64,000 nt of DNA from Pseudomaricurvus sp033283335 (GTDB lineage Bacteria > Pseudomonadota > Gammaproteobacteria > Pseudomonadales > Cellvibrionaceae), in contig JAWMQP010000001.1 of assembly GCA_033283335.1 (NCBI GenBank), forward strand, positions 186,001 to 250,000, in the 5' to 3' direction. How positions within the stretch are numbered: position 1 is the stretch's first letter; each line of letters opens with the position of its first letter. The notes under the pieces are model-generated. The model did not search any database. It was not told the DNA's origin and worked only from the letters and a program-made list of their open reading frames with translations. Made by a program: the position numbers and the translations under genes. Shown here one piece after another: positions 51,629 to 59,568 of the stretch.

Positions 51629-51667
51629 AGTTATTCAAAAAAGTTGTTGAAGAGAGAGAAGTTGTCA

Positions 51668-52132
51668 ATGCACCCAGTTCGTAAACAGCGTTTGATCATG
51701 GTGTTATTTATCGTGGTTTTTGCCACCGCTGCGGTAGGCCTGATGAGCTATGCGCTGCGGGAAAATATCAATCTGTTCTACCCACCGAGTAAGATTGTCT
51801 CGGGCGAGGCGCCGATCAATAAGCGTATCCGCGCCGGTGGTTGTGTTCTGCCAGGTGAGGTCAAGCGGGCAGAAGACAGTCTCGATGTGAACTTTTTGAT
51901 CACTGATGGCGCCGCCAGAGTCAAAGTGCATTACAGCGGTATCCTGCCGGATTTGTTTGCTGAAGGTGAGGCGGTGGTGGTCAATGGCCAGCTCAACAGC
52001 GACAAGGTGTTTATGGCCACGGAAGTGTTGGCCAAGCACGATGAAACTTACACCCCACCGGAGGTGGCCGAGGCCATGCAAAACGCCGGTGAACACCAGA
52101 AGACCTGTGAAGGGATGAGCTATGATTCCTGA
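51668..52132 (+). CDS. ccmE: Periplasmic haem chaperone CcmE
   Basis: This 154-aa protein has an N-terminal signal anchor (LIMVLFIVVFATAAVGLMSYAL) and an OB-fold domain. The covalent haem-binding histidine is H124, with Y128 following, in VLAKHDETYTPPEVAEAM. The ATG at 51668 starts MHPVRKQR, the family N-terminus. An in-frame codon at 51644 is less likely. Its stop overlaps ccmF by 11 bp. Confidence 0.93.
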   Translation: MHPVRKQRLIMVLFIVVFATAAVGLMSYALRENINLFYPPSKIVSGEAPINKRIRAGGCVLPGEVKRAEDSLDVNFLITDGAARVKVHYSGILPDLFAEGEAVVVNGQLNSDKVFMATEVLAKHDETYTPPEVAEAMQNAGEHQKTCEGMSYDS

Positions 52133-54107
52133 GCTTGGGCATTTCGCCTTAATTCTGGCGTTTTGCCTGTCGATAATATTATCGGTGATTCCCCTGTGGG
52201 GAGCGCACACCGGCAATGGCGTTATGATGAACAGCGCGCGAAGCCTGTCCCTGGGGCTGTTTGTGTTTGTCAGCCTGGCCTTTGCCTGTCTGGTGGTGGC
52301 ATTTCTGCAAGACGATTTTTCCGTGGCCTATGTGGCCAATCAATCCAACAGCTTATTGCCGGTGCAATACAAGGTCAGTGCTGTCTGGGGCGGTCACGAA
52401 GGTTCCCTGTTGCTGTGGGTGCTGATTCTGGCGGGCTGGACTCTGGCGGTATCGCTATTCAGTAAAGATATGCCACTGGATATGGTTGCGCGGGTGTTGT
52501 CGGTGATGGGCATGATTGCGGTGGGATTCTGTGCTTTTGTGCTGTTGACGTCCAACCCGTTTGACCGGCTGCTGCCCAATACGCCGGCTGATGGCGGTGA
52601 TCTGAACCCGCTGCTGCAGGACCCGGGGCTGATCATTCACCCGCCGATGTTGTACATGGGGTATGTGGGTTTCTCCGTGGTGTTTGCGTTTGCCATTGCC
52701 GCTCTCTTGTCCGGTCGACTGGATGCCGCCTGGGCTCGCTGGTCGCGTCCCTGGACAACAGTGGCCTGGGCGTTTCTGACGCTGGGCATTGCCCTGGGCA
52801 GCTGGTGGGCTTACTACGAGCTGGGCTGGGGCGGCTGGTGGTTCTGGGATCCGGTAGAAAACGCCTCCTTTATGCCCTGGTTGGTGGGCACAGCCTTGAT
52901 CCATTCGCTGGCGGTGACTGAAAAGCGCGGAGTATTTAAAAGCTGGACGCTGCTGCTGGCGATTTTCGCCTTTTCCCTGAGCTTGCTGGGCACCTTCCTG
53001 GTTCGGTCCGGGGTGCTGACTTCCGTGCATGCGTTTGCCGCTGATCCGGAGCGGGGTGTGTTTATTCTTGGTTTCCTGGCTCTGGTGGTGGGTGGCTCCC
53101 TGACCCTCTATGCTCTGCGGGCGCCAGCGGTCAAAGCGGCGGCGAGCTTTGAGTGGCTGTCACGCGAGGCGTTTTTGCTGGGCAACAATGTGCTGCTGGT
53201 GGTTGCTACCGGTACCATTCTGCTTGGTACCTTGTACCCGCTGATTGCCGATGCCTTGAACTGGGGCAAAATTTCAGTGGGGCCGCCGTATTTCAATTTC
53301 TTTTTTATTCCGCTGATGGCCATGGTGGCACTCCTGATGGGGTGGGCGGCCATGGTGAACTGGAAACGCAGCAACCTGCAGACTCTGCTGCAGTGGCTGA
53401 AAAAGCCCATTATCGTCAGTGTTGTGTTGGGGCTGGCGCTGCCGTTTTTTATTGGCGATCACTACGCCTGGACAGCGGCTATCGCCATTAGCCTGGGCAG
53501 TTGGATTGTGCTGGCAACCGTTACCGATATTGTCTACCGGCTGCGTCATCGGCAGGGGCTGCTGGCAGGCTTTAACAAGCTCTCATTGAGCTACAAGGGC
53601 ATGGTTATTGCCCATATCGGCGTGGCTTTCACGCTGTTGGGGGCAAGCCTTAACACCATCTATTCCGATCACCAGGATCTGCGTATGGCACCGGGGCAGC
53701 GATTGGAGCAGGGCGGTTATGAGTACCTCTTCAAAGGCGTGGAACAGGTCCGAGGTCCCAACTACCTGGCTGATCGAGGCACGATCGAAGTCTATCGCAA
53801 TGGCAAACTCTACGACGAGCTGACGCCCGAAAAACGACGCTATCTGTCCGGTGGGAATCTGATGACCGAAGTGGGCATCAATCCCGGTTTCTGGCGCGAC
53901 CTGTACGTCGCCTTGGGAGAGCCCCTGGGGGATACGGGCGCCTGGGCCGTTCGCATTCATTTCAAGCCTTTTGTGCGCTGGATCTGGCTGGGTGCGATCC
54001 TCATGTCTATTGGTGGTGGGCTGGCGATACTGGATAAGCGCTACCGTTTATCCGCTCGCAACGAAGCTCAAGAGGTCGCTGGCAAGTCGGGTGAAGCCAC
54101 CTCATGA
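52122..54107 (+). CDS. ccmF: Haem lyase CcmF
   Basis: This 661-aa polytopic protein of the CcF/CycK haem-handling family joins haem from CcmE to apocytochrome c with CcmH. The WWD domain is GWGGWWFWDPVENASFMPWL, with conserved histidines around it (WGGHEGSLLLW, LIHSLAVTEKRG). The start overlaps ccmE. The C-terminal periplasmic part and last TM (WIWLGAILMSIGGGLAI) are intact. Confidence 0.94.
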   Translation: MIPELGHFALILAFCLSIILSVIPLWGAHTGNGVMMNSARSLSLGLFVFVSLAFACLVVAFLQDDFSVAYVANQSNSLLPVQYKVSAVWGGHEGSLLLWVLILAGWTLAVSLFSKDMPLDMVARVLSVMGMIAVGFCAFVLLTSNPFDRLLPNTPADGGDLNPLLQDPGLIIHPPMLYMGYVGFSVVFAFAIAALLSGRLDAAWARWSRPWTTVAWAFLTLGIALGSWWAYYELGWGGWWFWDPVENASFMPWLVGTALIHSLAVTEKRGVFKSWTLLLAIFAFSLSLLGTFLVRSGVLTSVHAFAADPERGVFILGFLALVVGGSLTLYALRAPAVKAAASFEWLSREAFLLGNNVLLVVATGTILLGTLYPLIADALNWGKISVGPPYFNFFFIPLMAMVALLMGWAAMVNWKRSNLQTLLQWLKKPIIVSVVLGLALPFFIGDHYAWTAAIAISLGSWIVLATVTDIVYRLRHRQGLLAGFNKLSLSYKGMVIAHIGVAFTLLGASLNTIYSDHQDLRMAPGQRLEQGGYEYLFKGVEQVRGPNYLADRGTIEVYRNGKLYDELTPEKRRYLSGGNLMTEVGINPGFWRDLYVALGEPLGDTGAWAVRIHFKPFVRWIWLGAILMSIGGGLAILDKRYRLSARNEAQEVAGKSGEATS

Positions 54108-54150
54108 TGGCCTACGTGGTCCGGCTATTTCCCAATGCATAGGAACTGAT

Positions 54151-54681
54151 ATGTCACGTTTTAAACTGTTTATCCCGCTGGCGGTATTTGTGGTGCTGGC
54201 CCTGTTGTTCTGGCGCGGGTTAAGCCTTGATCCCACCGCCATGCCTTCGGCCCTGATCGACAAGTCCATGCCGGTGTTTAATCTACCCACCGTCAGAGAA
54301 CCGGAAAAACAGATTACCCAGGACGATTTGAAAGGCGAGGTGACGCTGTTGAATGTGTGGGCGACCTGGTGTATTTCCTGTCGAGTCGAGCACCCTTTCC
54401 TGGTGCAGCTGGCACAACAGGGGATAAAAATTGTCGGTGTGAATTACAAGGACGATCAGGTGGCTGCGCGTAAATGGCTGCAAGATCTTCACGATCCCTA
54501 TGTCTATAGTATCGTCGATGCCGACGGCCGGCTGGGCATCGACCTGGGGGTCTTTGGCGCACCGGAAACCTACGTTCTGGATCGTCAGGGTGTGATTCGC
54601 TACAAGCATGTGGGTGTGGTGGACGAAAAGGTCTGGACGCAAACCATTAAGCCCATCGTTGATCAGCTGAGCAATGGTTAA
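54151..54681 (+). CDS. ccmG: Thiol-disulfide reductase CcmG/DsbE
   Basis: This 176-aa membrane-anchored thioredoxin-fold protein keeps apocytochrome cysteines reduced. It has an N-terminal anchor (FKLFIPLAVFVVLALLFWRG), the active site C74-I-S-C77 in WATWCISCRVEHP and the cis-Pro segment GAPETYVLD. The dipeptide IS between the cysteines differs from the usual PT or PS. AGGA 6 nt before the ATG at 54151 sets the start. Its stop is inside three 15-bp repeats, and no ccmH or ccmI gene follows. Confidence 0.92.
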   Translation: MSRFKLFIPLAVFVVLALLFWRGLSLDPTAMPSALIDKSMPVFNLPTVREPEKQITQDDLKGEVTLLNVWATWCISCRVEHPFLVQLAQQGIKIVGVNYKDDQVAARKWLQDLHDPYVYSIVDADGRLGIDLGVFGAPETYVLDRQGVIRYKHVGVVDEKVWTQTIKPIVDQLSNG

Positions 54682-54716
54682 CGATCCAATGGTTAACGAG
54701 CAAATGGTCAACTATC
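54672..54716. repeat. Three 15-bp repeats over the ccmG stop and next start
   Basis: CAATGGTTAACGATC, CAATGGTTAACGAGC and AAATGGTCAACTATC run in tandem. The first two match at 14 of 15 positions. The first two units contain both an ATG and a TAA (ATGGTTAA), so the stop of ccmG and the start of the next gene are duplicated with unchanged frames. In the third unit the TAA is lost. Confidence 0.88.
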
Positions 54717-54982
54717 AGGATTGTGACGGGAGCGGTGCAGTGAAGCCGGACTCGTTGTTGCAGCCCGGCCAGCGCTGTCCTCTGTGTCAGCAGTTTAACC
54801 ATTGTGGTAATTTGAATAACCCACACAAGTCCAACGAGCTGGCGTCCAGTGAGCTGGACTGTTGGTGCCTGCAGCAAACCATTCCGCTGGAACTGCTCGA
54901 CTCCCTCGCGCCAGAGTTGCGCGGTAAAGCCTGCATCTGTCAATCCTGTGTGAATCAGTTTAACTCACTCGCATCTGGTTAA
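54674..54982 (+). CDS. Cysteine-rich CWC-type protein
   Basis: This protein of up to 102 aa has cysteine pairs in the CWC-type pattern (RCPLCQQFNHCG, DCWCLQQTIP, ACICQSCVNQF), which suggests a small zinc-binding domain. It has no signal peptide, so it is probably cytosolic. Three in-frame ATGs (54674, 54689, 54704) arise from the 15-bp repeats, so the true start may be any of them. It occupies the place where ccmH normally follows ccmG. Confidence 0.72.
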   Translation: MVNDPMVNEQMVNYQDCDGSGAVKPDSLLQPGQRCPLCQQFNHCGNLNNPHKSNELASSELDCWCLQQTIPLELLDSLAPELRGKACICQSCVNQFNSLASG

Positions 54983-55054
54983 TTTCGACACCGCTATTGC
55001 GACTGCTTATACTCTGAGTGCATTGGTTAAGGCATTCCATGGAGAGCGTGCGTT

Positions 55055-55681
55055 ATGAAGGGGATAAGCAACGGGAGGTGGAGTTTCTCACAGCTGGACT
55101 CAGTTCGGATGAGGCGAGTCATTCTGCTGATGTCTGTGGCAGTCCTGTTGGCTGGTTGTACCACACAGAATTCCGCTCCTGACACTTCAGCAATAACCAC
55201 CGCAGAGGATGCAGCGGTTGGCTCTGCAGACGAACCCATCGGTAAATCGCTTGAATCGGTGACAGGAAGTTTGCAGGGCAGTGAAACCCGGCGTTATGGG
55301 TTTGATGTGGCTGCCGGTGATCATGTCTATATTCAAATGGTCACCGATAACAGCAGTAACTATTTCAATGTCACACCTGCGAGCAATCCCAGCGCCATTT
55401 TCATTGGTTCCATAGCCGGGCAGCAATTCAGGCAACAGTTCGATCAGCCTGGGACTTACGAACTGCTGGTGTATCTTATGCGCAGTGCGGCTCGAAGAAA
55501 CGAAGCCGCCAACTTTCAATTGATCGTCCGCGGCGCCAGAGCGGTAGTTGACCTGAATCGAGAGCCGAAGGCCGCAGCCGGCATGCACCCAAGTTGGGAC
55601 CGGGATGGGGACGGTATTAATGACTGCGAAAATGACGGCAGCTGTGATCACACCGTCGATTACAGCAAGCCGCGTCCTTGA
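55055..55681 (+). CDS. Predicted lipoprotein with calcium-loop-like tail
   Basis: This protein has a lipoprotein signal peptide (RRVILLMSVAVLLAGC, lipobox LAGC), then a beta-rich domain (GSLQGSETRRYGFDVAAGDHVYIQM, FRQQFDQPGTYELLVYLM). The C-terminus has DRDGDGINDCEND, a calcium-loop-like DxDxDG motif with a possible disulfide (C-E-N-D-G-S-C). The ATG at 55055 has GGAG upstream but adds 18 residues before the signal; the ATG at 55109 gives a normal lipoprotein signal. I recognise no specific family. The DxDGDG tail recalls thrombospondin-3-like repeats. Confidence 0.72.
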   Translation: MKGISNGRWSFSQLDSVRMRRVILLMSVAVLLAGCTTQNSAPDTSAITTAEDAAVGSADEPIGKSLESVTGSLQGSETRRYGFDVAAGDHVYIQMVTDNSSNYFNVTPASNPSAIFIGSIAGQQFRQQFDQPGTYELLVYLMRSAARRNEAANFQLIVRGARAVVDLNREPKAAAGMHPSWDRDGDGINDCENDGSCDHTVDYSKPRP

Positions 55682-55738
55682 ACGCGACCTGTCCTTAAGC
55701 TCGCTCTATCCTAAAGTAAAGTCTGCAATCTGCCAGCC

Positions 55739-57112
55739 TTAAACCGGTTTAACGTTCAACTCCGATTGTATTGCCTGCTTGCGTTGATGGTCCCCCGGCA
55801 GCTTCTGGGCGGCAATGGCATAGCAAATGGCCGAGGCCAATCCGACTGAGGCTGTGGCTGCCAGCGCGTAACGCAAGGAGTCTTGCCCCAGGCTTGGGGC
55901 TAAGCTGTCACTCAACACGCCGGCGAACAACGGTCCAAGACCCAGGCCGATCAGGTTGAGGATAAAAAACAGCACCGCCGATCCCATTGCTCGCATCATC
56001 GGCGGTAACAGGGAGTGAGTCACTGCAATGGTTGGCCCCAGATAGAAAGCACCGGTCATGGTGGAGAAAAACAGGAAACCCAGAATCAGGTTGCTGTCAG
56101 GGTGAAACAGCGTTCCCAGCATCATCGGCAGACTGATGAGGGCGGGAATCGCCGAAATCCACAAGTACCAGCGTTGATCGCTGGCTCCCAGTTTGTCCGC
56201 CAGGTAGCCGCCCAGAAAGGTGCCTATGGCGCCACCAATGCCGGATGTCAACGCCAGTGAGGTACCGGCCTGAAGTTCGTTAAATCCGTGCGAGCGAATC
56301 AGGAACGAGGGCAGGAAGTTGCCGACACCGTAACTGGTAAAGGCCGCCAGACCGGCACCAATGGCAAAAAAACGAAACGAGCGCAGTGCCCAGAGAGTGG
56401 CCAGGGCTTCCTTGAAGTCAGTGCCTTTGTGGGCAGCGTTGCTGCTCGGATCCGATTGGCCCCGAACGGGTTCTTTCACGGTAAAGCGCACCAGTAAGGC
56501 CACCAGAATTCCCGGAATCCCCACCACGAAAAAGGCCCAGCGCCAGCCAAAGGTATGATTGATCCAGCCGCCCAGCAAAAAGCCCATCAGGATGCCGAAG
56601 TAGACGCCGGTAGAGTAGAACGACAGGGCGGCGCCGCGCTTTTCCGGCGGGTAATAATCGGAAATCATTGAGTGGGCGGGAGGACTGCCACCAGCCTCGC
56701 CGACCCCCACGCCTATGCGCGCCAGCAATAATTGAAAGAAGTTCTGGGTGGCACCAGATAGGGCGGTCATCCCGCTCCAGACCGCAATCGCTAATGACAC
56801 AATATTGCGCCGGTTGCCCACATCGGCCCAGCGGGCAATGGGGATGCCGACACTGACATAAAATATCGCAAAGGCAAACCCGGTCAGCAGGCCCAGCTGG
56901 GTATCCGACAGACCCATATCCGCTTTTATGGATTCCTGCAGAATGACCAGGATCTGGCGATCGATAAAGTTAAAGGCGTACACCAGCGTCAAGACGACCA
57001 GGACATAGGTGCGATAGCGAGGTGAAAATGCAGGGGCTTGTTCGGAAGCGTCTGGGGTGGTCGACAGTTGCTCTTTGCGCAGAGACGCTGGAGGTGGGGT
57101 GAGATTCGTCAT
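55739..57112 (-). CDS. MFS transporter
   Basis: This 457-aa major facilitator carrier has 12 predicted TM helices. The MFS signature between TM2 and TM3 is GIPIARWADVGNRRNIVSLAI, with matching GYLADKLGASDQRWYL in the second half. FIDRQILVILQESIKADMGLSDTQLGLLTGFAFAIFY and GVGEAGGSPPAHSMISDYYPPEKRGAA are typical of a group close to the Spinster and anion/cation symporters found in sphingomonads and gammaproteobacteria. AAGAGAG 6 nt before the ATG at 57112 sets the start. Substrate unknown. Confidence 0.85.
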   Translation of the reverse strand: MTNLTPPPASLRKEQLSTTPDASEQAPAFSPRYRTYVLVVLTLVYAFNFIDRQILVILQESIKADMGLSDTQLGLLTGFAFAIFYVSVGIPIARWADVGNRRNIVSLAIAVWSGMTALSGATQNFFQLLLARIGVGVGEAGGSPPAHSMISDYYPPEKRGAALSFYSTGVYFGILMGFLLGGWINHTFGWRWAFFVVGIPGILVALLVRFTVKEPVRGQSDPSSNAAHKGTDFKEALATLWALRSFRFFAIGAGLAAFTSYGVGNFLPSFLIRSHGFNELQAGTSLALTSGIGGAIGTFLGGYLADKLGASDQRWYLWISAIPALISLPMMLGTLFHPDSNLILGFLFFSTMTGAFYLGPTIAVTHSLLPPMMRAMGSAVLFFILNLIGLGLGPLFAGVLSDSLAPSLGQDSLRYALAATASVGLASAICYAIAAQKLPGDHQRKQAIQSELNVKPV

Positions 57113-57251
57113 AGGGGCTCTCTTTACCGCTCTGTTATCGTTGTAGTGCATAAAACATAACAGAGCTTTTTCTGAGGGAAAACCCTTATTTGCGCTTTTT
57201 TACCACTATCCGCCTGGTGAATATTTGTCTATAAATCGGGCGTATGGCCGT

Positions 57252-58808
57252 TTAGTTGGTCATGTTTTCCTGGCGATAGGGTTGGGGGGCGGGTTGCCAG
57301 CTGCCCTGGGGTTCCACATCGGGATAGAGTTCATCCAGCGGTGTGGGTATACCTTCACCGTTAACGACCAGGGCGTGACGGCGGCGCAACAGGCGTGGCT
57401 CCTTGACCCCGCAAGAGCTGGCAATCATGCTCACTTCATGCACCATGTTCCTGGCGAAATGTTCAACCCTCTGGGCTTTATCGGCTGGGTTGAGGCCTTT
57501 TTGCAGATCCGGATCATGGGTGGTAATACCCGTCGGACAGGTGTTCTTGTTGCACTGCAAGGCTTGGATGCAACCAAGCGCAAACATAAAGCCTCGCGCG
57601 CTAACCACAATGTCCGTGCCCACGCAAAGCGCCCAGGCGACATCGGCGGGGGTGACCATTTTGCCCGAACAGATCACCTTGATTCGTTGCCGCAGGCCAT
57701 ATTCGTTCAGTTTGTCGATCACCAGTGGCAGGCTGCGTCGCAGGGGTAGCCCGACATAATCCATCAGGCTTTGCGGCGCTGCACCAGTACCACCGTCGGC
57801 GCTGTCGATGGTAATAAAGTCCGGCGCGTACGCCAGCCCGCGATTGTGAATGGCCAGGCAGAATTCGTTTAACCAGCGACTGTCGCCGACAACGGCTTTA
57901 AAGCCCGTGGGCTTGCCGGTCAGCTCCCGCACCCGATGAATGAACTCCAGCAGTTCATTGATGGAACGGATTTCGGTGTGACCATTGGGGCTGATGGAGT
58001 CCATTCCCACCGGGATGCCGCGCGTGGAAGCAATCAGTGGGGTAACCTTTTCCCCGGGCAGCATACCGCCTTTACCCGGTTTCGCACCTTGACTGAGTTT
58101 GATTTCCACCATCTTGACCTGCGGGTTGTCGGCAACCGCTTTCAGCTTCTCCTCGTTGAGCGTACCGTCTTCATTCCGCACGCCGTACTTGGCGGTGCCA
58201 ATCTGAAACACCAGATCACAGCCGCCCTGCAGGTGATAGGGTGACAGTCCGCCTTCGCCGGTGTTCAGCCAGATGCCAGCCTTGTGAGCGCCGTGGGACA
58301 GGGCCTGTATGGCGGGCACGGAGAGGGCACCGAAACTCATGCCTGAGATGTTATAAATCGAATGGGTGATGTAAGGCTGACGAGCAAATCCCTCTCCCAG
58401 GGTAATGGCCGACGGTGGCTGGGCGTCGTATTTCTGCACCGGGAACAGGCTGTTAAGCAGCATATAATCACCTGGCTGGTTCAGCGGGCGGGTGGAGCCA
58501 AAGGCGATGGTGGAGTCGATATTCTTGGACGCTCGATACACCCAGCTGCGCTGGGCGCGGTTAAATGGCAGCTCCTCGCGATCCAAGGCGAAGAAGTATT
58601 GGCGGAAAAACTCACCTAAATGCTCAAAAAAGTAGCGAAAGCGGCCGATAACAGGGTAATTTCTGCGAATGGTGTGCTTGGTTTGGTGGACATCGTCCCA
58701 ATATAGGGAGATAAGCCAAAGCACTCCAGCTGCGATCGCTAAAATCAGCAGCAGTGCAAAGAGTTGTAAAAATCCCGAGATAACATTCGTCAGCCAATCC
58801 ATGTTCAA
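57252..58808 (-). CDS. Glutamate synthase-like FMN protein
   Basis: This 518-aa protein has one N-terminal TM helix (LLILAIAAGVLWLISLYW) and then the FMN-binding domain of glutamate synthase. The blocks are SFGALSVPAIQALSHGAHKAG, NTGEGGLSPYH, EIKLSQGAKPGKGGMLPGEKV, ITIDSADGGTGAAP and CNKNTCPTGITTHDP. The amidotransferase domain and GXGXG domain of GltB are absent, so it is not a complete glutamate synthase. Stand-alone members are common, and their reaction is generally not known. The TM anchor suggests action at the inner membrane, facing the cytoplasm. Confidence 0.85.
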   Translation of the reverse strand: MNMDWLTNVISGFLQLFALLLILAIAAGVLWLISLYWDDVHQTKHTIRRNYPVIGRFRYFFEHLGEFFRQYFFALDREELPFNRAQRSWVYRASKNIDSTIAFGSTRPLNQPGDYMLLNSLFPVQKYDAQPPSAITLGEGFARQPYITHSIYNISGMSFGALSVPAIQALSHGAHKAGIWLNTGEGGLSPYHLQGGCDLVFQIGTAKYGVRNEDGTLNEEKLKAVADNPQVKMVEIKLSQGAKPGKGGMLPGEKVTPLIASTRGIPVGMDSISPNGHTEIRSINELLEFIHRVRELTGKPTGFKAVVGDSRWLNEFCLAIHNRGLAYAPDFITIDSADGGTGAAPQSLMDYVGLPLRRSLPLVIDKLNEYGLRQRIKVICSGKMVTPADVAWALCVGTDIVVSARGFMFALGCIQALQCNKNTCPTGITTHDPDLQKGLNPADKAQRVEHFARNMVHEVSMIASSCGVKEPRLLRRRHALVVNGEGIPTPLDELYPDVEPQGSWQPAPQPYRQENMTN

Positions 58809-58929
58809 CCCTTGTAATCTGCGCCCCTGGCGCTTATACGAATAGATAACGTGGGATGATAGCAGAGAAACCTTTGGGGGCTAGCATGTTGGCAGGCTCA
58901 AATAACAGCACAGGAATTCGTTGATTTTG

Positions 58930-59454
58930 ATGAAACTTCAGCCTCGCCGAAAGCGCACCACCAAGCCGGCCATCATTGATATTGAAGCCACCGGGTTCCA
59001 TGCCTTGAGCTATCCCATTGAAGTGGGTGTTGTCACACAGGAGGGCCTGCGCTATTCCTCCCTGATTCAGCCATACCCCAATTGGGACTACTGGTGTGAA
59101 GAGGCGGAGGCGTTACATGGCATCAGCCGAACTGACCTGCAAAAGTACGGCAAGCCTGGTGATGTGGTGACGAGGGAGCTGAATGAGATTCTGCAAAATC
59201 GCACCGTTTATAGCGATGGCTGGGTGGTGGATAAGCCTTGGCTGATCAAGTTGTTTGATCGTGCCCGTCGGCCGATGAGCTTCTGGGTCTCGCCCCTCGA
59301 AATGATCCTTAATGAAGAAATGATCGAGCACTGGGAGGAGGCCAAAACCCAGGCGCTGGGGGAGTCCCAGGGGGAGAGGCACCGGGCCAGTACCGATGCG
59401 CTGCGGATACAGCGTACCTTTCAATTGGCTCATGAACTGGCAGCTGGCTCATGA
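58930..59454 (+). CDS. DEDDh-type 3'-5' exonuclease-like protein
   Basis: This 174-aa protein has an RNase T/DnaQ-like fold. Exo I is IIDIEATGFHALSYPIEVG (D and E ligands), Exo II lies near LHGISRTDL and NRTVYSDGW, and Exo III has H and D in HRASTDALRIQ. It probably trims nucleic acid 3' ends. The ATG at 58930 is preferred over the TTG at 58921. The last codons and stop fall in a 19-bp out-of-phase duplication. It stands alone between two minus-strand genes. Confidence 0.78.
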   Translation: MKLQPRRKRTTKPAIIDIEATGFHALSYPIEVGVVTQEGLRYSSLIQPYPNWDYWCEEAEALHGISRTDLQKYGKPGDVVTRELNEILQNRTVYSDGWVVDKPWLIKLFDRARRPMSFWVSPLEMILNEEMIEHWEEAKTQALGESQGERHRASTDALRIQRTFQLAHELAAGS

Positions 59455-59463
59455 ATTGGCAAT
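59425..59463. repeat. 19-bp tandem duplication at the exonuclease 3' end
   Basis: TTGGCTCATGAACTGGCAG-like and CTGGCTCATGAATTGGCAA-like units are spaced 19 bp apart. Because 19 is not a multiple of three, the second unit is read in another frame and supplies the TGA. A third, more diverged unit (AACTGCAGCTAGCCCATAAAG) is near 59493. Confidence 0.65.
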
Positions 59464-59568
59464 TGACCCATAACATGCCGATCAGCCCGCCAAACTGCAG
59501 CTAGCCCATAAAGTGACCACCATCCTGTAAGGTGGTCTCTGGCCGCTGAGTTGGCGGGGGCCGGAGAC

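Noticed and set aside
57252..58808. Glutamate synthase large subunit GltB
   Set aside because: The amidotransferase and C-terminal domains are missing and a TM helix is present, so only the FMN domain is shared.
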